From: Pyrocephalus nanus
Lineage: Eukaryota; Chordata; Aves; Passeriformes; Tyrannidae
Assembly (NCBI GenBank): GCA_038380795.1
Contig: CM076279.1
Coordinates: 1,565,001-1,629,000, forward strand
Direction: 5' to 3'
Length of the DNA stretch: 64,000 nt
Within the stretch, counting starts at the first letter, position 1, and the number at the start of each line of letters is the position of its first letter. The position numbers were made by a program, and so were the translations under genes. Below are positions 20,861-30,909 of this stretch, one piece after another. The notes under the pieces are model-generated. The model made no database searches. It was not told where the DNA came from and was given only the letters and a program-made list of their open reading frames with translations.

Positions 20861-21000
20861 AAGGGGAATCCTGTCCCTCCAAAGGGAATCCTGTCCCTCC
20901 AGAGGGAATCCTGTCCCTCCAGAGGGAATCCTGTCCCTCCAAAGGGAATCCTGTCCCTCTAAAGGGAACCCTGTCCCTCCAAAGGGAATCCTCCAAAGGA
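20861..21000 (+). repeat. 20-bp minisatellite, six full copies plus a partial
   Basis: Unit AAAGGGAATCCTGTCCCTCC. The copies differ by one or two bases (AGAGGG in two, CCCTCT and GGAACC once each); a truncated seventh copy ends at AATCCTCCAAAGGA. The 20-base unit is not a multiple of three, so long minus-strand frames across it cycle through a 20-residue peptide repeat and are artefacts. Confidence 0.95.
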
Positions 21001-21004
21001 GGAA

Positions 21005-24000
21005 AAGGGGTGAGAGGCCTGTGGGGCCAGTCCAAGCAGAGTAGATGGGGAAGCAAAATGGGGAATTTTGCAACTTGCAAGGGGTTTGGTTGTTTTTTTT
21101 TTAGACTAGAGATGATGAGGAAAAATCTACTTCCTTGCATGGTAGTGGCTCAAAAGTTTAGTTATTCCTCTTACCTTTACTGGGCAGAGCTGATATGGAT
21201 GCACTGAGAGGCACTGGGAGCTCTGAGTTTTGCTGGACAGTGGATCAGAGTATCTGCCCCCATGGTCTTGTTGACTCTCTGCCTGCACTTACCCATCCCA
21301 TCCCCAGTTTTTATTTAATTTAAATCAGTGCTAATCCATTGATGCCAACAGCGCTGGGCTATTCAAGCCTTGCCTTCTGCATCCTACACGCTCAGCTGAG
21401 ACTTCACAGCTTAAAACATATTAAACAGAGCTCAGTGGGGAGCAGGGGGGGCACACTCACGTTTAATTCAAGCGAAATCAAGTTCTGGATTTTTTTTATT
21501 TTTTTTTTTTTAATAAATCCATTTTATGGCTGGAACAAGGGCGAGAGAAGCAAATATTTGTTACCTGGAGACACCGTCTTCTCTCCCTCCTCACCACATG
21601 GGTTGGAGTTATTATTTTTCTGGCTGGCCCCGTGAAAGGCTCCCGTGGAGGATGGGAGAGGTTTATAACTCAGTAATGGGCTTCTCGCCTCAAAGTGGTT
21701 CCAGTTGCTCCCCGGGATGGGCTGGGATGGTTTTGATTACGCTGTGAGGGGGGGGGGGGTGAGAGCTGGTCATGGTTACACCGTCCTTGTGGTGGGCACT
21801 GAGCAGGTCTGGGGAGCTGTGGGGGCAAACAGGGGGGATGCTGAGCCATGGAGGAGCTGCCCACACCCCCTGGCACAGGTGGGGCTGGGGAGAGAAACAT
21901 CTCCCCTTGTGATCTGAGTGTGGCAGGAACTTCCAAAAAAAAACCCAACCCTTTTTTTGTTCCCGGAGGGGTCGCTTTGCGCTCGGAGGAGGAACTCGGT
22001 GGCTGCAGCTGGGCTGTGCCAGTCCATGTGGCTGCACTGGGGTGTTGTGGGGGCTGCACAGCCCCACTCCTGGGGTTCATCAGCTGCTTGTCCGCGTTTG
22101 CTGCCTCTCCATCCACGCAGGTGCTCCGTGGGCAGCGCCGTGGGGGCGGCTCCCGGGAAAAATCGGCTGGAAAACTTCCTCTCTGGGGAAGAGGGGTGTG
22201 AGTCAGTGACCACTGCAGTGTCACCTGTGGCCTTCTGGAGGGTGAGGGAGGAGCTGCTGGTGCCGCACCGGGAGAGGCACTTGTCGGTTTTGGGGAGCGT
22301 TGCAGGGCTGGGGGGAAGGTCTTGTGGAAATGCTGGGTGGGGATGTGTTTGTCCCAGGATGTATCCACGGTCCCTCCTCTCCCTTCTCACTGCCCTGGGG
22401 AGCAGGGGTGATTTTGCACGTGTGGTTCTTGAAAAGCCCACGGTGCACCATCCCCAGGGGTGTGAGAGCAGCTGCAGGTGCCAGGGAAAAGTGCTGCTGG
22501 TCCATCCTACCCGTGTGTTTGCCTCGGGGGGGGGGAAACCCAAAAAACCCACTGCTGCTGGCGAAATAAGTTGCTTCAGTTGTAAGTTGTGTTTTTGGGG
22601 GGAAGCTGCAGCAGCTCGGAGTTTGGTTTCCGAGAGAGAGCCAGCAAGAAATTACAAATTAAAACCAGAAAGCCTTTTTTTTCTCCCCTCCAACTCTTGA
22701 TGTCTTGATTCAAGGTATTCATAACCATAATCATTACTTGGAAGGGCAGCCCCCCCTCCACCTCCCAGGGTCTCTGTTATCTCTAAGAGCCACCCTCTGG
22801 CTTTTGATTACAAAAATGACACTGGAGAGAAACTCTATCTGCTGGGAGTGAGGCGGCTCCAAGCCCTCCTCCTCCTCCTCCCTGGGAGCCTGTGAGCTGC
22901 AGGGGTAGGGAAGGAAGAGGAGGGAGGGATGAAGGTCACCTTCCGCTGCCCCGGGAAGGGAACCAACCCCTGGCGAAGGCCCGGCTCGAGCTCTCCAGAG
23001 TCATTATCGCAACAGGCTGCGAGAGGTTAGGGAGGAAGGAGCTTTTCGGAAGTCTTTGCCCGCTAATTGACTGTGAGGGGCGGAAGGAAGGATGGATCAA
23101 AAAGAGAAAGAGCCCCCTCGCCGCTTGCAGCCCCCTCTGCCCTCCCCAAATGTGCCCGGCCGGGAGGCAGCAGGTTGGGGTCTGAACTGGAACGGAGCAG
23201 AGGGGAAATCAGATCCAACAGGAGAGGGGTCTCCTTTCAGCCTTGATGGCAGATGTGGAAGGGGTTTTGCAGCATCATTAGGAAGGATGAACTGCCCAGC
23301 CAGGATGGGTGTGCCGGCTCAGGGAGCAAGGCAGGCCTCCTGCTCCCCTCAACCTGCACTGTGGCATTGCTGCTCCAGCCCCCCCTGGGCTCCCTGAGGG
23401 GCAAAATTGCCCCACCATGAGCAGATGCTGCTCCCCCATTACTGCACAACATGGGGACTGCTCTGATGTACCCCCTTGGAGGAGGTGGGTGCTGCTCAGA
23501 GCAGGAGCAGGTGGGAGTCGTGTTCCCAGGTTTGCAGCTTGCCCAGAGCCAGGACAAAGCCCAGAAATGCCAGTTTGCCCAGGCACAGACAGCTCACAGC
23601 AGGCACAGCACAGGGGCTCAGCCTAAACCAGCCCTGGCCATTGGAGACCCCCAGCCACGGGCTGGAATACGAGGGGATTGGGACAGAGCTTTTGTACAAA
23701 TTCTCCTTCCCTGCAGCCCAGCAGCCTGTGTGTTCCTGTAAAACCTGGAGACCATGGAGAGCAGATTTCTCCTGGCTGAGCCTCAGAGGAGCTCAGCTCC
23801 ATGTGCTGGAGGGGACTGTCTGGGAAGGAAGTCATTGCTGCAGCCGTGGCTTTCTGGCCCCGGGTGAGAGGGTGCCCAGAAATGAAAGGCAGCTGCAGAA
23901 TTTGCCTCCTCCCAAGACTGGATGAAACCAGAGCACTTTAAGATGACACAGTGCAAGAATTAATCCACTCAGGTGTCACTAAAGGATTGTCTAAGCGCGT

Positions 24001-24305
24001 TGAGTTACCTCCTGGAACAACACTGTGTCGGTATTTACACCAGGCAGCTTAATTTCAGGTTTCCTAATCAAGCCTTTGGAAAGAAAACAGACAATTCATG
24101 CCATTCTCTGAGTGCTACCTCTCCTTAACCTTTCAGCCTGGCTTCCAGATCCAGGAGAAAACACAGTGGAAGAGATGAGCTGCTCCCTTGGGGAGTGGCT
24201 TCTTCATCAGTGCTGATGATTGGTGCAGTGCTAATCCTGGTGCAACCTCAGGCAGTAATTATCATTACTGTTATATTGGTAAGGAAGGGAAAAAAAAAAA
24301 CCCAA
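21005..24305. other. Gene-free interval, GC-rich block at 21.7-23.2 kb
   Basis: No gene recognised. The GC-rich part (about 21700-23200) is open for more than 200 codons in three frames (plus 21918-22700; minus 21776-22552 and 21670-22368). These frames overlap and are rich in P, S, G and R, as expected from base composition. Also seen: G12 run at 21748-21759, G9 run near 22526, T-rich stretch near 21490-21510. The AT-rich 22800-22840 and 24000-24120 stretches are unremarkable. Confidence 0.45.
21748..21759 (+). repeat. G12 homopolymer
   Basis: Twelve G in a row after GCTGTGA. Homopolymer G of this length is prone to length error in sequencing and to slippage in vivo. Confidence 0.85.
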
Positions 24306-24309
24306 ATGA

Positions 24310-24432
24310 TTTTTAGAGCTGCCCCAATCACCTGGATAGAATTGGGAACACTCCCTGAACGCTCAGGAACAGACTGAGACTGGAAACCAGTTGCCTTGAT
24401 GCCTTGCTCTAACCACCAGACGACCCACCCTG
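24310..24432 (-). mobile_element. tRNA-derived SINE remnant (MIR-like), minus strand
   Basis: On the minus strand the sequence reads GTCTGGTGGTTAGAGCAAGG, which matches the tRNA-type A-box region of MIR-class SINEs (GTGGTTAGAGCACTGG). About 20 bases later comes ACTGGTTTCCAGTCTCAG, in the place of the B box (GGGTTCGAATCC). The body beyond has decayed. A functional tRNA gene is excluded because no cloverleaf can be drawn. Family name within tRNA-SINEs is uncertain. Confidence 0.55.
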
Positions 24433-24439
24433 TATGAGC

Positions 24440-25270
24440 AAACGGAATAAAATTTGAAAGAAAACAAAAATCTGACTTGAAAAATGTGTTCCGCGTAGAA
24501 CCAGAATGTTCAGCGGAGAAAAAAAGGATGCAGTCCAAAGTTTTACTTCCAGGCAAACATTTCAAAATGGACTTATAATGTAGCCTTTCATTTAGATTTT
24601 ATATGAAGGTTTTACTTGAACTTGTAATGAAGATGGAAAAATCCGAGGTTGCCATGGCTACTGGCACTTTGCCCAATGCACTCAAATCTTTTTCCCCTAA
24701 TAAAATAGATTTCAGACCCCCCCACCATAAAAAGGGAAGAGCAAGACCCTATAAACAGAGGTAGGATGAAGAATATTATTCCATGTCAGGCTGGTTCTGA
24801 CCATCATGGGCAGGTAATTTTGTTGATTCTTTTTTTTTTTTTTCTCCTCACCAATTAGGCCCCCGAACCCTAAAGTCCAAGGTGGTTCTCCTGCTAATAA
24901 CCAGGAAAGTGCCAGGGGTAAGAAAATGGAGTGGTGGGCTGCCAGGTTCTCTTTTTGGGCTGGAGATGCATCTACCTCGTCCTGCAGGAGGAAACTTGGT
25001 TAGTTTGGGCGTTCTTGCAGTCTGCAGCTCCACCCCAGCTGTGATGGACCCTCTTGGGTGGGCATTTCTGTTGTTCCGGGGTCTGCTCAGCACTCAGCCA
25101 GCAAAATTCGGGACAGCTCCGGGTCCCTGGTGCTGTGCAGGAGCTGTGCTGGTGGGATTGGTGCATGTTTGTCCAAAATCAAGGACTGGACTCGAGGGCT
25201 GGTTTGGTCACACGTGTGGTTTTATGGTGGGGTCTGGGCTGGGAGATGAGCTGGGCTGAGCCTCGGGGAA
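24440..25270. other. Gene-free interval
   Basis: Unique sequence with a T run at about 24831-24843. Overlapping frames of up to 164 codons in the GC-rich 24.9-25.5 kb segment have no recognised product. Confidence 0.45.
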
Positions 25271-25281
25271 CACCCTGGGAG

Positions 25282-25337
25282 CGGGATGGTCTGCGAGGTC
25301 CCTTCCAACCCAAACCATTCCATGGTGATTCCATGAG
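25282..25337 (+). mobile_element. CR1 LINE 3' tip, plus strand
   Basis: GAGGTCCCTTCCAACCCAAA followed by CCATTCCATGGTGATTCCAT is the terminal segment of a CR1 tail. Only about 55 bases are recognisable. Confidence 0.85.
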
Positions 25338-25339
25338 GG

Positions 25340-27150
25340 TGGTGATCTCACAGGCAGAAGGAGGCTTGGAAGGGGGAGCAGCAGCAGCTTGTAGCCATCT
25401 CCTCCTGACTATTTGCAGCTCCCTGGCCGAGCCAGGAGTCTTGGATCTGGAAATGCTGCTCTTTGGCTTCGGCTGCTTCTTGTTCTTGGGAGCAGGGAAG
25501 GCTCTGGCCATTCCCTTGTCCTTTCCAGGTGGTGTCTTGTTTCTCTGAGGAATTCAGGTCAGACTGGGGCTTCTGTAGCTTTTGTCCTTGCAGTTTCCCC
25601 TGGAGATCCTGGTGGGAGCTGAGTTGATCCGTGCAGGAAGAAGGTTGGGCTTTGAGGTCTTCTCAGAGGAGACTGAGCATGGTGAAATGTTGGGGATGGA
25701 TGGACAGTGTGGGCACCCAGAAATCACGTGGGCTGGCTCAGAAATGGTTATGACATTCCTGTGGGAAGGAGGCAACACAGGCCATGGAGGTGAATGATAA
25801 ACCCCTTGGAACTGTCCTAGTCCTGTCCCTGGCAGAGTTGGAGGGAACTGCTGGATGTTCTTGTTCTCCTCAGGCTTTCAGGGAATCCTTTTAATGCAAT
25901 AGCTCTTGGCTTTTCCAAGTGGTGGCCGTCTGCCAGCCCCATTTATTTCCAACATGTGGTTCTGATTTGAAAATGTCCAGATCTCGAAATCTTTAATCTT
26001 CTCACACCTAGGGATTTTTTGTTTTGTTTTGTTTTTGTGGAAGGCTGAACCACGTGCATGGGATAATGGTTAAAAAGCAATACAGGCAGCTAAAAAAAAA
26101 AAAAAAAAAAAAGAGAGAGAGAGAAAAAAAGAAAGAAAAAAGGGGGAAGAAAGAGAAACTAAAATAATTTAAAAAAATATCCAGCTGGCACTTTTCTAGT
26201 CTCAGAGATGCAGCACGGAGATCATACTCACTGATGAAACTCCTTGAACTTCATGATGAAAAAGATCCTATAGATCCCACCAGATGAAAAAAAACCACAA
26301 AGTATTTGTAAGATTGAGTCTGGTTGTGTTCCCATTAGTTCAAATCCAAGCCAGTTATGGTGGAAGACTGGAAGGACCCCTTGCTGCCTCAGGAAGGTTT
26401 TCCTCCTCACCCTGGGGTTTGGGAAGGTCACTCCATGTCCCCTGGCTCTGCCAGGGCAGTGCAGAGGAGCAGAGGTCACTCAGCCCAGGGAAAGCTCTCC
26501 CTTTGGACGGGGAGGACTCGGACATGAATTAGCAGGAGCACTTCAAAGGAGGTCCCTCCCCACCCACTGCAGGAGGAGCAGCTCGGGATGAGCCCTGCTC
26601 CTGGCCCAGAGAGTCCCCAGGACGTTTTGCATTAGGAGCCCGTGATGGAAATCAGCCCTGACAGATTTAAAATGTGCAAGGGGAAAAAGCGTTTTGAGAG
26701 GAACCTGCAATTACCCTGGGCTCCGAGGGGCTGCACTCACCAACAGCCAGCCTGGGACACTTGCTGCAAGGAGATGATGGGCTTCCAGGCACGTCTGCCA
26801 GGCTTACTGAAGATCTGAACGTGTGATTAGAATTCCAGCTCTGCAGAAACACTCACCAGTTGCCGAACTGCCCTGGAAGTGCCACCGCTGGCTGCAGCCG
26901 GACCAGTGTCAGCAGCTCAGGGTGAGTTGGCCAAGCCCCTCCACAGGCTTTGTGCTTGTTCTTTGTGTGCTGCTGTAGCTTCTGGTGCCAAGGTCTGGGC
27001 AGGGCAGAGTTTAATTCAGAGCCTGTCTGATAGATGGTGTCAAAACCACTGTGTGTTCACCACCCCACCGTCCAGAAACATCCCTGGGGCCTCTGAGGAA
27101 CATGGCACTGTGTCACCACTGCCTGCTTGGTATTGAGATGCTGGGAGGGG
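25340..27150. other. Gene-free interval
   Basis: Unique sequence with a GTTTT run near 26018-26037 and the A/GA tract at 26092-26158. No gene recognised. The T-rich 25900-26060 stretch carries no visible exon. Confidence 0.5.
26092..26158. repeat. Poly(A) followed by (GA)n purine tract
   Basis: About 21 A, then (GA)5-6, then A7-GAAAG-type units and GGGGGAAGAAAGAGAAAC. The whole 67 bases are purine on the plus strand, a configuration able to form triplex (H-DNA). Confidence 0.9.
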
Positions 27151-27152
27151 AT

Positions 27153-27408
27153 AAATCAGAATTAGAGAGTGGGTTGCGTTGGAAGGGACCCTAAAGATCA
27201 CTCAGTTCCATGCCCTTTCCATGGGCAAGGACACCTTCCACTGTCTCAGTTTGATCCAACCTGGCCTTGGGCACTTCCAGGGATGGGGCAGCCACAGCTT
27301 CTCTGGGCAACCTGTGCCAGGGCCTGCCCACCCTCACAGGGGAAAATTTCTTTCTAATATCCCATCTAACCCTGCCCTCTGGCAGTGGGAAGCCATTCCC
27401 CTTGAGGC
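27153..27408 (-). mobile_element. CR1 LINE fragment, minus strand
   Basis: The order is reversed relative to a plus copy: GTTGGAAGGGACCCTAAAGA, CCATGGGCAAGGACACCTTC, ATCCAACCTGGCCTTGGGCA, TTCCAGGGATGGGGCAGCCA, TTCTCTGGGCAACCTGTGCC, then CTAATATCCCATCTAACCCT and GAAGCCATTCCCCTTG. This is a well-preserved 5'-truncated CR1. Confidence 0.95.
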
Positions 27409-27430
27409 TGAGGTGCTGGACAGTGTGGAG

Positions 27431-27556
27431 TCACAGAATCATAGAACAGTTTGGGTTGGAAGAATCGTACAGTCCATACAGTCCAACCCTCCTGCAAAGA
27501 GCAGGGACATCTTCAGCTAGACCAGGTCACTCAGAGCCCCATCCAGCATCCTCCTG
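27431..27556 (-). mobile_element. CR1 LINE 3' tip, minus strand
   Basis: TCACAGAATCATAGAACAGT, GGTTGGAAGAATCGTACAG and AGTCCAACCCTCCTGCAAAG mark a second, independent minus-strand CR1 tail beginning about 20 bases after the previous copy. It carries a small tandem CAGTCCATACAGTCCA duplication. Confidence 0.88.
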
Positions 27557-27559
27557 TCC

Positions 27560-29870
27560 ATCTCCTGGGGACAGTGTCCAAGCAGGAACGGGGGTGGGAG
27601 GAAAGTGCCTTGTTCCCATTCCCCCCATGGTGCACGTGTGGGTTGGGGCTGCCTCGCCCTCCTCCCCATCCCCTGTGGCTCTGCTCAGAGCAGGAGGGCT
27701 TCTCAGTGTCTCCCTGTGCACTAAGAGTTAAGGGGACTGAGCAGCTCTGAAGATAAGAAACAGATGATAAAGGTTAGAGGAGGGATCGGTTTCCACCCTG
27801 CAGCCTGTAAATGCAGAGTAATTAGAATGCAGCCTCCAGCCCAAGAAAATGCAGAGAAAAAAAACAGCCAAAGAATCCCCCTTTCCTCCCCAGGAAAGAA
27901 GCTGAAGAGCCCCAAAGGCCTGAGAGTGGGGAATAACTCAGCTTTGCTAATTAGGGCTGGAAAATGCTCCATCATCCCTGCTCCTGCAGGGATGCACTGG
28001 GAGGTGGCTGTGGAGGCACTGGGCTGGCCTGACCCTCTCTGGAAAACACCTTGGGATTTACCCTGTTCCAGGTGGGGCTAGATCCCCCCTGGGTCAGACC
28101 CAGCCCCTCACTGTGCTGCTCTGCACAGGGACAGGAGCAAACCCGGTGGGGTTTGGTGGGAGGTTTTAGGGAAGGAGCCTCACCAGGGTCACTGCCACTG
28201 AAAAAGGAAGCACTGATGTGTGTGCAGGGCCAGCAGCTGGATGTTGAGGAGCCCTGGATATTCCATGATTCCCTGAGCTGGGCAGGTTTATTGCTGCTCA
28301 CACCCACACAGGTACCTGCCGGGCTCTTGTCTTCCCAAGGCATGGCCTTAAAATTTTTGCTGACCCGGTGCCTACAGGGCTTGCTCTTTTTTTGCAAAAA
28401 ATGGTCTAAATGCTGTTATTTCTGGGCCTTTAACGCCACCTACCCTTAACCATTCCCCAGGAAAGGAGGGTCCCTATCTGGTGACTCAGACTCCACGGAT
28501 CAGCTGGATGCGGATGTCTGACCCAACATCGAGTTTCATTTTCATTCGTTTGTTTTCATTTTCTTTCAAGCTTTATTTTTCTCTCCTCTGCAGTTCATTA
28601 GCATCTTCCCTTTCCCTGCTTGCTTTTTCCCCCCCTTGCTTTCTTCTGGAACCCAGAAGTATTTCACTGTGGCTTGCCAAATGATTTCTATCTCAGTGAA
28701 AAAGAACTTGCTATTTCCTGAAAACCTACCACTGTTTTCTCTCTCTCTCTTTTTTCCCCCCTCTCTAATACATTCTGAGTATTGAAACAAATCCAGGTAA
28801 CTTGATAAGAAGTTAATGAAAACAAATGAATTCTGTTTTGCAAAGGTGCGTTGGGGAGGAGGGCAGCAGTGCTTGGGAGGGAAGGAGGGAATTGTCTCTG
28901 CCCAAAGGAGGTTGCAGAGGACATCTGGCTTGAAAATCCCCCCCCGTGCCAAATTTTGCAGGGGAGAAATGGCAGAGGAAGAGGTTCCGTAGTTTTCCAC
29001 TTGTGTGGTGGTTTTTTTGTTACTTTAGACATTGTTTGTGAGAAAACTCCAGGGTGACAGGGCTGGGCCAGCACAATCCCCTGTGGTTTTGGTGCTGGGG
29101 GGTGAGCCCTGACCTCCTGTGGAGCTTTGAACACCCATCTCACCCACCTGCCCACCCTTCCCCCAACCCAGCCCACCCCAGCACCCCGAAATATCCCAGG
29201 GAGAGCCCTGTCCCATGGCCAAGCCCAATGAAAATCCCAGTTCAACCCCTGCTCTGTGGGGACCGGCGAGCTGAGTCCCCCCAGGAGCTGGGGATGCAAC
29301 ACCAACCCTCCTCTGGCTGCTTCTCCCAGAGCAAAGTGTCCCTGGTGCAGTGGAGATGTCACCACTTCCAGGGACGCTTGTCCAAGCTTTCCTAGATCAT
29401 TTTCCACGGCGTTACTTTATGAACTGCTCCGGAGCACAGTGGGCAAAAAGAAAGTCAAATAAGCCCTTAACGAGCCCATTCTTTTATTGGGCTGATTTTC
29501 AGCGGCATTTTACCTTTCAGCGCACGGGAAGTTTGGCTTTGGGGAAGTTTATTTCTTTCTGGTGCATTCATTTCCGAGGGCTCTGCTGTTCTCCAGGGTC
29601 GATTTCTGTTTGCTTTGGGACCGGGAGAGCTGAGCCTTTGAACCGGGCGCTTGTGGGATCAGGAACTCTGTTTGCTAGCTGGGGTTTCTGTGTTGCATAA
29701 CTCACAAATATCATCCAGCATTCGAGAAAAATGGATGATCTTTGGGTTTTTCTTCGCCCCCTCCCCCCCTTTAGCCCTCCCCATCTTCCCTGCAATTTTT
29801 TATGGTCCGTGATTGGAAGCAAAAGGTCTAAAAGAGAGAGGAAATCAAGCCCGTCAATAAATGCTAAAAA
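27560..29870. other. Gene-free interval
   Basis: Unique sequence. It contains a CT run near 28738-28752, T-rich stretches at 28530-28640 and GC-rich chance frames near 29000-29400. No gene or transposon recognised. Confidence 0.5.
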
Positions 29871-29874
29871 TATT

Positions 29875-30065
29875 TAGTGTGGCAGCCTCTGTATTTTCTT
29901 TTTTGTGAAACACTGATTAATATTCAGTGGTTGAAGGTTAATACCCCATTCATTTTATTCCCTTTACATCCTCTGCACAGCAGTCGCTGCTCCAATTTCG
30001 ACTTCTAATTCATGCAAATCTGGTTCCAATCAGGATATTAGTAACTCACTGCATAAGCAGGAGGG
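29875..30065. promoter_or_regulatory. Candidate noncoding regulatory block with POU octamer
   Basis: AT-rich, repeat-free 190 bases with many homeodomain-type cores (GATTAATATT, GGTTAATACC, CTAATTCATG) and an exact POU octamer ATGCAAAT at 30012-30019. Such motif density with no low complexity is typical of conserved developmental enhancers, but conservation cannot be tested here. The call is inference. Confidence 0.3.
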
Positions 30066-30067
30066 GA

Positions 30068-30680
30068 GTTAAAGAAAAAAAAAAAAAGAAGAAGAAGAAA
30101 TCACACAATTGTTAAACTTATCTTTCAGAACAAGCCCAACACACACAAGGACACCCCAAATGCACGAGGCTGCTGTAATGACAGGGTGTTTATTGTGCAT
30201 TTCTCGCCTCTAAAATACATGGAGAACATCCATGTAGGAGTTTTTGGCAGGCTGAGCCACAAGTTTTTGTTTTGATCCAGCAGTGAAAGTCTCTGGCCTG
30301 GGCTGCAGAGGAGATGGATGATAATACCAGCTCATGCTGAGCCTAAAGTCTAAGATTCAGTGCAGGGGCAGGGTGATCTGAGCTCAGGTGAGGTTATCGA
30401 GCCCAGCTTGGAGCACGAAACACAGGGTGCATGAATAATGCAGGGAAAATTCTGTTTGTTTCTTCCCTCCTCTCTTTTTATTTTTTTAAATGAGGGCTGC
30501 AAAGCCCTTTCCAGCAGTGCAGGGGCTGTTCCCAGCCCTTGGAGCTGTGTGTGGGTGCCTGTGCCTGCCCCATCCCCACCCACTGTGCTGCAGTGGGAAC
30601 TCCCTGCCTGTACCTGTCCACTTGTGAGCATTTCCAGTGTCCTTGAGCACCTCTCCAAAGCGGCAGTGGGGAGAGGAGGG
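30068..30680. other. Gene-free interval
   Basis: A/GAA-rich tract at 30074-30099, an 8-bp inverted repeat at 30216-30236, then unique sequence. No gene recognised. Confidence 0.5.
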
Positions 30681-30904
30681 TGGTTATGATTTGATTTGGA
30701 TGGGAAGAGATGTTTTGTGAGGAGGGTGGCAGACACTGGCACAGGTTGCCCAGAGAAGCTGTGGCTGCCCCATCCCTGGAAGTGTCCAAGGCCAGGTTGG
30801 ACGGGTCTTGGAGCAACCTGGGCTAGTGGAAAGTGTCCCTGCCCAGGGTGGGCTGGATTAGATGGTTGTTGATGGTTCTTCCAACCCCAACCATCCCATG
30901 GTAG
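30681..30904 (+). mobile_element. CR1 LINE fragment, 3' end, plus strand
   Basis: Segments GATTTGATTTGGATGGGAAG, CAGGTTGCCCAGAGAAGCTG, CCATCCCTGGAAGTGTCCAA, GGCCAGGTTGGACGGGTCTT, AGTGTCCCTGCCCAGGGTGG and the tail CTTCCAACCCCAACCATCCC. It closely resembles the 5680-6016 copy in subfamily, with a short deletion in the AATTCTTC region. Confidence 0.94.
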
Positions 30905-30909
30905 GCCCT

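Noticed and set aside
20807..21140. Minus-strand repeat protein frames (GTGFPLEGQDSLWRDRIPS type)
   Set aside because: A 20-base unit without stops gives open repeats in every minus frame; two overlapping frames show the same peptide out of register.
24370..24420. A functional tRNA gene on the minus strand
   Set aside because: The A-box and B-box-like words are present, but no acceptor or anticodon stem can be paired; it fits a decayed SINE head.
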